Origin: CAZLBC01 sp964557575
GTDB lineage: Bacteria; Planctomycetota; Phycisphaerae; SM23-33
Direction of reading: 5' to 3'
Length of the DNA: 64,000 bases
NCBI GenBank assembly: GCA_964557575.1
Contig: CAZLBC010000014.1
Location: 1-64,000, forward strand
Each line of letters begins with the position of its first letter. Positions within the stretch are counted from its first letter, which is position 1. The notes under the pieces were generated by a model. That model searched no databases, was not told the DNA's origin, and worked only from the letters and a program-made list of their open reading frames with translations. Positions 55,045 through 64,000 of the stretch are shown piece after piece. The translations under genes were made by a program, and so were the position numbers.

Positions 55045-55118
55045 TACGCCCGAGAGGACTCGAACCTCCGACCTCAGCTTTAGGAAAGCCGCGCTCTATC
55101 CAACTGAGCTACGGGCGC
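55045..55118 (-). tRNA. tRNA-Arg(CCT)
   Basis: Read on the minus strand, a 74-nt cloverleaf has acceptor GCGCCCG/CGGGCGT (one G-U), D arm GCTC...GAGC, anticodon stem CGGCT/AGCTG with loop TTCCTAA (anticodon CCT), T arm GGAGG-TTCGAGT-CCTCT and discriminator A. CCA is not encoded. It lies just upstream of aroA on the same strand. Confidence 0.95.
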
Positions 55119-55282
55119 GTCTTTTACAGTGTACCGCTTTGCATGTGTGAATAGTATCGCTATTTTTGCCCGCGTCAAGCGCGTAGACGGCACCCTCCCT
55201 CGCCGAGGGAAACGTCCGTCACCGGACGCAGCCGGCGGACAAAAACGGCCGCTGACGTGGAATGCTTCGTGGAACATGCGGG

Positions 55283-55546
55283 CTAACCCGTCTGTCCCCC
55301 GTCGCCGCGCATAAGGTAGAGCAACAGCAGCCCCCCGGCGCCCACGGCGAAGAGGATCACCCCCGCCCACAGCACCAGTTCTGACAGGTTGCCTTTCGTG
55401 CTCGCTCGAACGTCATCATCCAGCGCGACCGACGGGTCCGCACCGTACTCAGCCTCGGCCGACACATCGCCGCCCTCGAGCGATACGGCCAGAAAGATCA
55501 TTCCCATGCCGACCAGCACGCAGACACCGAATATACCGTATTTCAT
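55283..55546 (-). CDS. Small two-helix membrane protein (87 aa)
   Basis: A hydrophobic segment at residues 5-22 (IFGVCVLVGMGMIFLAVSL) and a second at 55-79 (ELVLWAGVILFAVGAGGLLLLYL) flank an acidic 30-residue loop (SAEAEYGADPSVALDDDV). The first could be a signal peptide rather than a helix. GGAAGGA before the ATG and only 19 bases after uvrB suggest cotranscription. No family recognised. Confidence 0.65.
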   Translation of the reverse strand: MKYGIFGVCVLVGMGMIFLAVSLEGGDVSAEAEYGADPSVALDDDVRASTKGNLSELVLWAGVILFAVGAGGLLLLYLMRGDGGQTG

Positions 55547-55565
55547 GCGTATCCTTCCAACGGGA

Positions 55566-57617
<2,052 letters not shown>

Positions 57618-57739
57618 TGCGGCCAGTATAATATCAACGGTTGACGCGTACAGTCATATATGAGCAAAACCGCGGGCGCATGAACCGGATTATCGGTCGT
57701 ATGCGCAGTTACTCGACACCGATACGGAAGGAAACGACA

Positions 57740-58672
57740 ATGACCCGACACCAGCATGCAGGCTGCAACCGTCGCGACACAATGAAACTCGCACTGGCCG
57801 GGGGCCTGTCCGCCGCGGCCGGCGGCATTCCCTTCGATGCGGCCGCCGCCGCGAAGACAACCGGCGGACCCGAGGTCTGGGCCTTCAGGGGCACGGACAA
57901 GGCCGCCCTCATGAGGGCCGTGTTGAAAACCATTTCTGAAAACGGCGGATTCGGAGAACAGGCCCGCAGCCTGGCCCTCAAGATCAACGCCTCCTGGTGG
58001 CGGACGCCCGCGCAGGGCGCCAACACCCACCCGGCACTCGTGGACGCCTTCATCAAGGGCTGCAAGAGCGCGGGCACGCGCGACATCGTGATGCCCGACA
58101 TGCCCTGTGACCCGCCCGAAAAGTCATTCAAGCGAAGCGGCCTCCTCGACGTGGCCGAGGACAACAACGTCAGGATGATCAATCTCTGGGACGACTCCTG
58201 CCGTTTCAAGGAAGTCGCGATCCCCGGCGGGAAAAAACTGAAGAAGGCAATGGTCTCCGCGGACTGCCTGGATCCCGACGTGCTGATCAACTTTCCCGTC
58301 GCGAAATCACACCGTGCCGCCAAGATGACCTGCGCGATGAAAAACTGGATGGGCATCGACAAGAACAGGAAAGAATGGCACCGGATCGACCTGCCCCAGT
58401 GCATCGCCGATTTTTCGACGTACATCGCGCCGGTCTGGACCATCGTGGACGCGACCAGGGTCATGGTCACGAAAGGACCGAAAGGTCCCGGGAAACTGAA
58501 GCACCCCAACATGGTCATCCTCTCGAAAGACCAGGTGGCCGCGGATGCGTGCGCCGCGCTGCTGATGTTCAAATCCCCGCTGCAGGTGCCCTCTCTGAAG
58601 ATCGCCGATGACATGAAGATGGGTATCATCGACACGGCGGCGATGACGATCCATCGCCGCGACATCTCGTGA
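57740..58672 (+). CDS. DUF362 protein with Tat-type signal
   Basis: 310 aa. The leader CNRRDTMKLALAGGLSAAAGG looks Tat-dependent (twin Arg plus hydrophobic stretch), suggesting export of a folded cofactor-bearing protein. The body matches DUF362: LKINASWWRTPAQGANTHPAL, FIKGCKSAGTRDIVMPD, INFPVAKSHRAAKMTCAMKNWMG (listed in parts) and ATRVMVTKGPKGPG followed by DACAALLM. GGAAGGAA before ATG 57740 sets the start. It lies 22 bases before a membrane polyferredoxin, a common association that suggests electron transfer. Confidence 0.85.
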   Translation: MTRHQHAGCNRRDTMKLALAGGLSAAAGGIPFDAAAAAKTTGGPEVWAFRGTDKAALMRAVLKTISENGGFGEQARSLALKINASWWRTPAQGANTHPALVDAFIKGCKSAGTRDIVMPDMPCDPPEKSFKRSGLLDVAEDNNVRMINLWDDSCRFKEVAIPGGKKLKKAMVSADCLDPDVLINFPVAKSHRAAKMTCAMKNWMGIDKNRKEWHRIDLPQCIADFSTYIAPVWTIVDATRVMVTKGPKGPGKLKHPNMVILSKDQVAADACAALLMFKSPLQVPSLKIADDMKMGIIDTAAMTIHRRDIS

Positions 58673-58694
58673 TGCGGCAGGGAGCGCGGCCGGC

Positions 58695-59963
58695 ATGAAG
58701 ACGTATTATCGCTGGACGATTCGCGCAGTCTTTCTGGCGGCGGGGCTGGTACTCCTGGCCGGCGGCCCCCTGCCGTTCTGGGTTTCCCGCGCAATCCCGT
58801 CCCTCAGCCCCCTCGGGGCCCTGGCCTCGTTCCTGGTTTCCCGGGGGTGGGTCGCCGGGCTCTGGTGGCTGCTGCCGCCCGTGATCATCGCCCTCTCCGC
58901 CCTCTGGAAAGGCAGGCTCTTCTGCCGGTGGATCTGTCCGCTGGGAACGCTGCACGAAGCGGCATCGAACATATCGCTCGGAAAACGGATCCTTCGCAGG
59001 AGGATAAGCGGCGTGCTCTTCTGGACCATCGTCTTCTCGTCGATCGCCGGGGCACCGCTGTTTCTGCTGCTCGATCCCCTGCCCACCTTCAACCGCCTGG
59101 CCCCCGCGGTGCGGGGGGGGCTGACGGTCCTCTGGCTCGTGCCCGGCCTCCTGCTGCCGGTCGTCCTCCTGGCCGCCCTCGTTCAGCCCATGATCTGGTG
59201 TGCGTACCTCTGTCCCCTCGGCTATTTTTTCGGCTTCCTGAAATCAACCGTGAAAAAAGCCGACCACACCCGCCCGCAGCGGCAGCGGGAGCGGCGTGAC
59301 ATCCTCACCGGCCTGGCCGCCGGCCTGCCGCTCGGGCTGCTCTCCGCGCGGCTGCCCGCCCTGCAGGGATCGAAACCGCCGGTCCTGCCGCCCGGCGCGC
59401 GGGACCCGTCGACCTTCGCCGCTCTCTGCTCGCGGTGCTACGCCTGCCTGAACATCTGCCCCGAGGGGATCATCAGGATCGGCTCCCCGCTGTCCCGATC
59501 CGTCCCGGCCCTGTTTTCGCCGGAACTCGACTTCGACCGGGGATTCTGCCGGGAATCCTGCAACCGCTGCACGCAGGTATGCCCCACCGGCGCCATCGAG
59601 CAGCTCACGTTCGCCCGGAAGCACGCCCGGAAGATCGGGACCGCACGGGTCGTCCGCTCGGAATGCCTGGCGTGGAAAGAGAACAAGTTCTGCCTGATCT
59701 GCGACGAACACTGCTCCTACGGCGCGTTCGACATCGTGCACAACGAACAGGGCGTCCCCTGCCCCGTGGTAAAGACAGAACTGTGCCGGGGGTGCGGCCA
59801 GTGCCGGGACGTCTGTCTCGACCAGATGGGCACCCGCGGCATCGAGATGGAGGGGGTCGAAAGACAGTCGCAGGTTCGGGATGATCCCGGACCACGGGAC
59901 GAGCTTGACAGCGAAGCGGATGAGCCGGAATCAAAACCGGCGCCCGGCGAGTTCCCCTTCTGA
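58695..59963 (+). CDS. NapH/NosR-like membrane polyferredoxin (4Fe-4S)
   Basis: 422 aa. About five membrane helices include the paired CxxxCP motifs CRWICPLG and CAYLCPLG, as in NapH, NosR and RdxA-type proteins. The soluble C-terminal half holds ferredoxin-type clusters: CSRCYACLNICP, CRESCNRCTQVCP, CLICDEHC and CRGCGQCRDVC. The tail after about 385 is acidic and Pro-rich. It probably passes electrons between the quinone pool or cytoplasm and the exported DUF362 partner; this is inferred from gene order. GGGAG lies about 12 bases before the ATG. Confidence 0.9.
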   Translation: MKTYYRWTIRAVFLAAGLVLLAGGPLPFWVSRAIPSLSPLGALASFLVSRGWVAGLWWLLPPVIIALSALWKGRLFCRWICPLGTLHEAASNISLGKRILRRRISGVLFWTIVFSSIAGAPLFLLLDPLPTFNRLAPAVRGGLTVLWLVPGLLLPVVLLAALVQPMIWCAYLCPLGYFFGFLKSTVKKADHTRPQRQRERRDILTGLAAGLPLGLLSARLPALQGSKPPVLPPGARDPSTFAALCSRCYACLNICPEGIIRIGSPLSRSVPALFSPELDFDRGFCRESCNRCTQVCPTGAIEQLTFARKHARKIGTARVVRSECLAWKENKFCLICDEHCSYGAFDIVHNEQGVPCPVVKTELCRGCGQCRDVCLDQMGTRGIEMEGVERQSQVRDDPGPRDELDSEADEPESKPAPGEFPF

Positions 59964-60084
59964 GACCGGAGTTTTGTGGAACAAAAAGGGGGGGGCGATT
60001 ATTCATTCTTATAGGGTGATCACCTTACCGATATAAAAACAGAAATGCTGAATGAGAAAAACAGACATTTGCTCGCGGGGCGTT

Positions 60085-60126
60085 ACCGGTAGAATAGTAC
60101 GTGCAATTATGTACCGGTTGTCAACC
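60085..60126. repeat. Short inverted repeats in the leader of the STAS-like gene
   Basis: ACCGGTA (60085-60091) and TACCGGT (60112-60118) are inverted copies with a 20-base loop. They abut the 11-base palindrome GGTTGTCAACC (60116-60126). They could be operator sites for the gene at 60190; there is no direct evidence. Confidence 0.35.
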
Positions 60127-60189
60127 TGTCGTTTGATAGTGCCCGACATAACACATACGCCGTCATAATCTTCAGTTGCCGGGATCGCC

Positions 60190-60612
60190 ATGAACTTTAT
60201 CATGTGCAACGAAAAGAAAGCACTGGTCACCTGCAGAATCGCGGGTGACTACGGCCTCGAAGATTCGATGCAGTTGATATACAAGATATCCGCCCTCGAT
60301 CAGAAATACGAGGTATCCCCGAATCACTTTCTCGATTTCAGCGACGTCGGGGAAATCCAGTTGACCGACGAGGAAGTTATCCAGGGGGCGTCAGCCCGCA
60401 AGCTCTCCATGCAGCGGAATTCCACGAAGACGGTCTTTTACGTGAAGGATCCGGCCGCCAGGCGGATGGCCAACCTCTACAAGCTGATCATATCCCGCCC
60501 CCACGTCTCGATCCTGATCACCGGGGATATCGACGAGGCGGCCGCTTTCCTCGACACCGACGCGTGCGAACTGCAGGCCAACGCCGACCGCCCCGATTAC
60601 CACCTGGCGTAA
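60190..60612 (+). CDS. STAS/SpoIIAA-like hypothetical protein (140 aa)
   Basis: A small soluble alpha/beta protein: a strand (KALVTCRIAGDYG), a helix, FLDFSDVGEIQLTDEEVIQGA, another helix, TKTVFYVKDPAARRMANLY and a strand (VSILITGDIDEAAAFL). The order and the DFSDV turn resemble the SpoIIAA-like/STAS fold, but I see no conserved phosphorylatable Ser motif. A standalone gene with its own leader of about 226 bases, in which short inverted repeats (60085-60118, 60116-60126) occur. Confidence 0.65.
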   Translation: MNFIMCNEKKALVTCRIAGDYGLEDSMQLIYKISALDQKYEVSPNHFLDFSDVGEIQLTDEEVIQGASARKLSMQRNSTKTVFYVKDPAARRMANLYKLIISRPHVSILITGDIDEAAAFLDTDACELQANADRPDYHLA

Positions 60613-60715
60613 CCCCATTCCCCCCGCACACCGCGGCTGTTTTTCATTTCTCTTCTTTACATACCCCGCCGGCCGGTGGAACAATATACCCGTTCACGGT
60701 TACAGGAGACATCCC

Positions 60716-63700
60716 ATGAAATACGCTTCGCTCTTACTGTCTGTCGTCACCGCCGCGGCCGTCCCGGGGGACCCGCACGCCCGCGGGGATATTCCCGACG
60801 GCGCGGTGAAGGGCGCCCAAGGTCTCGTCGTCCATGCGGGCGCGACCAGCGCCGATCTCGCCGCCGCCGTCACCGACGGCCGGGGATGCCTCGTCCATGT
60901 CCTCGCCGACGACGAGGAGACGATCAAAAACATCCGCACCGAACTGCTTGAAGGAGGTCTGCACGGCCGCGTGACGGTCTCCCGGTGGGACGGGACCTCC
61001 CTGCCGTACGTCGACGACCTGGTCAACGTCCTGGTGATCGAGAAACCCGGCAGCCCTGCAGACGCGGAGGTCATGCGGGTCCTCGTCCCGAACGGAACCG
61101 CGCACATCCGTTCGGGCGGCAGTTGGAAACGGGTTACCAAGCCGCGGCCCGGGGATATCGACGAGTGGACCCACTGGCTCCACGGCCCCGACAACAACGC
61201 CGTGTCCGCGGATCGCCGGGTCGGCATATCCCGCAGCCTCCAGTGGCACATGCCCCCCCGCTGGTCGCGGCACCACAATCTCCCGGCCGGGTTCAACGCG
61301 CTCGTCTCGGGCGGCGGCAGGATCTACTACCTGGTCGACCGCGCCCCCAACGCCGTCTACGGACCCGGCGCGTGGGACTTGGTCGCCCGCGACGCGTTCA
61401 ACGGCCTGGAACTCTGGCGACGAAAGATACCCGACCTCCACATGAAGGCCTGGGGGGCGGACACGCGGTACGGCGGACGGGTCGGACGGTTCCACGGCGC
61501 CCCGGACTACCAGCTCCCCCGCCGCCTCGTCGTCGCCGGCGACCGCCTCTTGGCGACACTCGGCTTCCACGCCCCGGTCTCCGTCCTCGACGGCGCCACG
61601 GGAAGGGTACTGGAGAAATATCCCGAGACCCGCAGTGCCGGGGAGATCATATACCAGGACGGCGTGCTCTACGTGGCAAGAAACACGTACACACCGGCCC
61701 CCGGAAAGGAAATTATGGCCGTCGACACGCAGACGGGAAAAACCCTCTGGAAAAACGCCGATTACACGGGCATAGCCGCGGCCGTCGGCTACCAGGCGAA
61801 ACACACGAACGCCTTTCTGACCGCCGGCAGGGAACACCTGTTCCTCTGCGACGAAAACGACATCGTCGCCCTGAGCAAAAAGGACGGCCGCGCGGTCTGG
61901 AAGAAACGAATGCCCCTGACCGACGAGATCGTCGGGGACATCGATTACCGGTACAGCAACTTCTGCACGCTCGTCTATCATGACAAGGCCGTTTTCTTCT
62001 GCCAGATCCACCCCGGCAAGCAGAACATGAACCGCTGGGAGATGAAGAAGCTGCACATCGAGGCCCGCGACGCGGCGACCGGAAAGCGGCGATGGGATTT
62101 CACCGGCGGCACGCTCGCCCACGTCACCCCGGCCGACCTCTTCGTCACCGGCGGTAAGGCCTGGACGCTGGATCCCTCCCTCACGGCCGACGGGAACTGC
62201 GACGCCCGGCTCCTGGGTCTCGACTGCCGGACCGGCGACGTCGCGACACAACACCTCCTGGAAAAAATCACCCACAGCCATCACCACCGCTGCTATCGCA
62301 ACAAGGCCACCGAGCGGTTCTACCTCATGGGCGAGGAGGGCATCGAGTACATCGACTTCGCGTCGGGGGCGGCGGACGTCCACTACTGGCTCCGCGGCGC
62401 GTGCCGGTACGGCATCATGCCGGCCAACGGCTTTATCTACGTGCCGCCCCACAACTGCGGCTGCTACCTGGGCACCCTGGTCAACGGCCTGATGGCCCTG
62501 AAGGCGCGCCCCTCGCTCCGCCGGGACCGGGCGGCACCCGGACGCCTCGTCACGGGGCCGGCATTCGATTTCACGCCCGGTCCCGCCGCGGCCGCCGGGA
62601 AAGACGACTGGCCGATGTTCCGCCGCGACCCGGCCCGTAGCGGCGGCACACCGGCCGCCCTGCCGGAGAAACTCTCCGTCAAATGGACCGCATCGCCCGG
62701 CGGCGATCTGACGGCGCCCATCGTCGTCGGCGACCGGATGTTCACCGCCTCGCCGACCGACGGCATGGTCTGCTGCCTCGACGCCGCGGACGGCAAACGC
62801 CGCTGGCTGTTCGCCGCCGACGGACCCGTCACCGCGCCGCCGACTTATCGCGAGGGCCGCCTGGTCTTCGGCACCCGCGCCGGGACGCTCTACGCGATCA
62901 CCGCCGGCGAGGGGACGCTGATCTGGCGATTCGGAACCGGGCCCGACCGGGTGCACATCGCCGCCTTCGGCCGCCTCGAATCACCCTGGCCGCTGAATGG
63001 CAGTCCGATCGTCATGGATGGAACGGTCTACTGCGCGGCCGGCCGGTCGATGAGTCTCGATTCGGGTATCTATTTCTACGCGGTCGACCTCCGGACGGGG
63101 AAGCTCCTGGCTGAAGCGAATCTTCAAACAGACACCGCGACGAAGGGTGAGACAAAAAACAACTTCCTCGCCGACATGCTCGTCTCCGACGGCGCGGGCA
63201 TATATATGAAATCGATCCGCTTCGACCCGAACGACATCACGAACTACCGGTTCATGGGTCAATACGGGCGGCGGGGATCGGCCAAGGCCCCCCCGGAGAT
63301 CCTCCGCTGCCAGACGGACATGCTCGACGACTCGTGGCTGAACTGCTGCTTCTGGGCATACCGCGGCTGCCGGGCCCAGCAGCTCGTCTTCGACGAAACG
63401 GCGGTGTACGGTACCAGCGGACCGTCGAAGATCCGGTGGGGCGGGTCATACGCCCACGACGTCTACCGACCCGGCAGCGGCTACCGGCTGCAGAAATGGA
63501 CACCGGGCGCCGGGAAGGGAAACGGCGGCAAAAAGGCGAAAAAGAAGCGCAACAAGCGCGGACGCGGCATCCGGGGTGAATGGAAAAACGTCACGGTCCC
63601 CATCCGCGCCCGGTCCATGATTGTAACCCGCAACCGGCTCTGCCTCGCCGGGACACCCGACGAGAATCCCACCGACGATTTCTGGGCGGCCTACGAGAAC

Positions 63701-63868
63701 CGGCGGGGCGCCGTCCTCCTGGCGGTTTCGAAGGAAGACGGGACAATCACCGCCCGCTATTCCCTGGATGCCGAGCCGGTCTACAACGGCATCGCCGCCG
63801 CGGGCGGCCGCCTCTACCTGTGCCTCAGGAACCGCGCGGTGGTCTGTTTCGGGGACGGACCACAGTAA
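60716..63868 (+). CDS. Secreted PQQ-type beta-propeller protein with methyltransferase-like N-terminal domain (1050 aa)
   Basis: Same architecture as the 1071-aa gene at 19942. A weak signal peptide (1-20) is followed by a Rossmann-like segment at about 28-130 (LVVHAGATSADLAAAV, LVHVLADDEETI, GTSLPYVDDLVNVLVIE, VMRVLVPNGTAHI). The joint VTKPRPGDIDEWTHWLHGPD matches VTRKPRPDAIDAWTHYLYDA of the paralog. Propeller blades follow (WDLVARDAFNGLELWRRK, IMAVDTQTGKTLWKN, VCCLDAADGKRRW-like CCLDAADGKRRWLFAA). A basic low-complexity insert (KKAKKKRNKRGRGI) lies before the last blades at the same place as in the paralog. AGGAGA precedes the ATG. Function unknown. Confidence 0.85.
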   Translation: MKYASLLLSVVTAAAVPGDPHARGDIPDGAVKGAQGLVVHAGATSADLAAAVTDGRGCLVHVLADDEETIKNIRTELLEGGLHGRVTVSRWDGTSLPYVDDLVNVLVIEKPGSPADAEVMRVLVPNGTAHIRSGGSWKRVTKPRPGDIDEWTHWLHGPDNNAVSADRRVGISRSLQWHMPPRWSRHHNLPAGFNALVSGGGRIYYLVDRAPNAVYGPGAWDLVARDAFNGLELWRRKIPDLHMKAWGADTRYGGRVGRFHGAPDYQLPRRLVVAGDRLLATLGFHAPVSVLDGATGRVLEKYPETRSAGEIIYQDGVLYVARNTYTPAPGKEIMAVDTQTGKTLWKNADYTGIAAAVGYQAKHTNAFLTAGREHLFLCDENDIVALSKKDGRAVWKKRMPLTDEIVGDIDYRYSNFCTLVYHDKAVFFCQIHPGKQNMNRWEMKKLHIEARDAATGKRRWDFTGGTLAHVTPADLFVTGGKAWTLDPSLTADGNCDARLLGLDCRTGDVATQHLLEKITHSHHHRCYRNKATERFYLMGEEGIEYIDFASGAADVHYWLRGACRYGIMPANGFIYVPPHNCGCYLGTLVNGLMALKARPSLRRDRAAPGRLVTGPAFDFTPGPAAAAGKDDWPMFRRDPARSGGTPAALPEKLSVKWTASPGGDLTAPIVVGDRMFTASPTDGMVCCLDAADGKRRWLFAADGPVTAPPTYREGRLVFGTRAGTLYAITAGEGTLIWRFGTGPDRVHIAAFGRLESPWPLNGSPIVMDGTVYCAAGRSMSLDSGIYFYAVDLRTGKLLAEANLQTDTATKGETKNNFLADMLVSDGAGIYMKSIRFDPNDITNYRFMGQYGRRGSAKAPPEILRCQTDMLDDSWLNCCFWAYRGCRAQQLVFDETAVYGTSGPSKIRWGGSYAHDVYRPGSGYRLQKWTPGAGKGNGGKKAKKKRNKRGRGIRGEWKNVTVPIRARSMIVTRNRLCLAGTPDENPTDDFWAAYENRRGAVLLAVSKEDGTITARYSLDAEPVYNGIAAAGGRLYLCLRNRAVVCFGDGPQ

Positions 63869-63916
63869 CATTATATTTCATAGTACGTTAGCTTTTTTCT
63901 TGGGCCATATACAGGG

Positions 63917-63954
63917 CTTAGAAGCGATTTTGACCACCGAAAATCGCTTCTAAG
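63917..63954. repeat. Long perfect stem-loop near window end
   Basis: CTTAGAAGCGATTTT (63917-63931) and AAAATCGCTTCTAAG (63940-63954) form a perfect 15-bp stem with loop GACCACCG. No T-run follows. It lies 48 bases after the stop of the propeller gene. It could be a transcript end without U-tract or part of a repeat family. Confidence 0.7.
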
Positions 63955-63974
63955 GGAACCGTGGCTGATCACCG

Positions 63975-63993
63975 GTTGAGTATTGAACTCAAC
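63975..63993. repeat. Second short stem-loop at window end
   Basis: GTTGAGT (63975-63981) and ACTCAAC (63987-63993) form a 7-bp stem with a 5-base loop, 20 bases after the longer hairpin. Its continuation lies beyond the window. Confidence 0.5.
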
Positions 63994-64000
63994 GACAAAC

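Noticed and set aside
60009..60230. Small minus-strand frame (73 codons) in the leader of the STAS-like gene
   Set aside because: It overlaps the STAS-like start and its likely control region, lacks a ribosome site and has no protein-like features.
60734..62956. Very long open frame (740 codons) antisense to the second propeller gene
   Set aside because: The sense frame has a clear signal peptide, propeller repeats and a ribosome site. In GC-rich DNA the antisense frame stays open by codon bias, and its translation shows no recognisable motif.

Overview
This is GC-rich bacterial chromosome with about 48 protein genes, one tRNA and short intergenic gaps. No gene-free stretch exceeds about 240 bases. 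The gene content points to the PVC superphylum, most likely a planctomycete-like or related anaerobic lineage, probably a metagenome-assembled genome. The signs are secreted squalene-cyclase-like/DUF4159 proteins, giant PQQ-type beta-propeller proteins, a Tat-exported sulfatase, an H-X-DG pseudopilin-like domain, a DUF362/polyferredoxin pair and an archaeal-type topoisomerase VI B subunit. The lineage is inferred from families recognised by eye; no database search was run.

Layout. 1-9.3 kb: a paralogous set of secreted alpha/alpha-repeat + DUF4159 proteins (one truncated by the window edge, two near-identical tandem copies, one divergent), interrupted by cobO and sppA. 9.3-18 kb, mostly minus strand: a SpoIIE-type phosphatase, clpX, a small SHOCT-like membrane protein, a heparinase-like lyase, a REP-like palindrome pair, an L,D-transpeptidase, 5-formyl-THF cyclo-ligase and rarA. 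18-23 kb, plus strand: glmS and a 1071-aa secreted beta-propeller protein. 23-28 kb, minus strand: a compact fructan/sucrose operon (PfkB kinase, sugar porter, GH32). 28-34 kb, minus strand: two unknown genes around aroB, then a sigma/anti-sigma pair and argD. 34-39 kb: pdxJ, dapA, a PPIase, hisI and a TrkH channel. 39-43 kb: rpiB, a Sua5/LMW-phosphatase fusion and a PA14/PKD/TPR protein.

43-49 kb, plus strand: a tightly overlapping HAD / ABC permease / ABC ATPase / VTT / LolA-like operon, followed by topoisomerase VI subunit B. 49-57.6 kb: sulfatase, DUF2203 protein, a truB cut off at a REP-like palindrome pair, aroC, aroA, tRNA-Arg(CCT), a two-helix membrane peptide and uvrB. 57.7-64 kb: DUF362 + membrane polyferredoxin, a STAS-like protein and a second giant beta-propeller protein, ending in two hairpins.

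The genes suggest a polysaccharide-degrading heterotroph. It has GH32, sulfatase and heparinase-like enzymes, a large secreted proteome, complete housekeeping functions, and amino-acid pathways scattered rather than clustered (aroB apart from aroC-aroA; argD, dapA and hisI single). The most unusual items are: truB truncated exactly at a palindromic repeat pair; an anti-sigma factor whose outer part is a pseudopilin-like H-X-DG domain; an orphan topo VI B with a Lys-rich repeat-encoded tail; a Sua5-arginine-phosphatase fusion; and secreted propellers preceded by a methyltransferase-like Rossmann domain.
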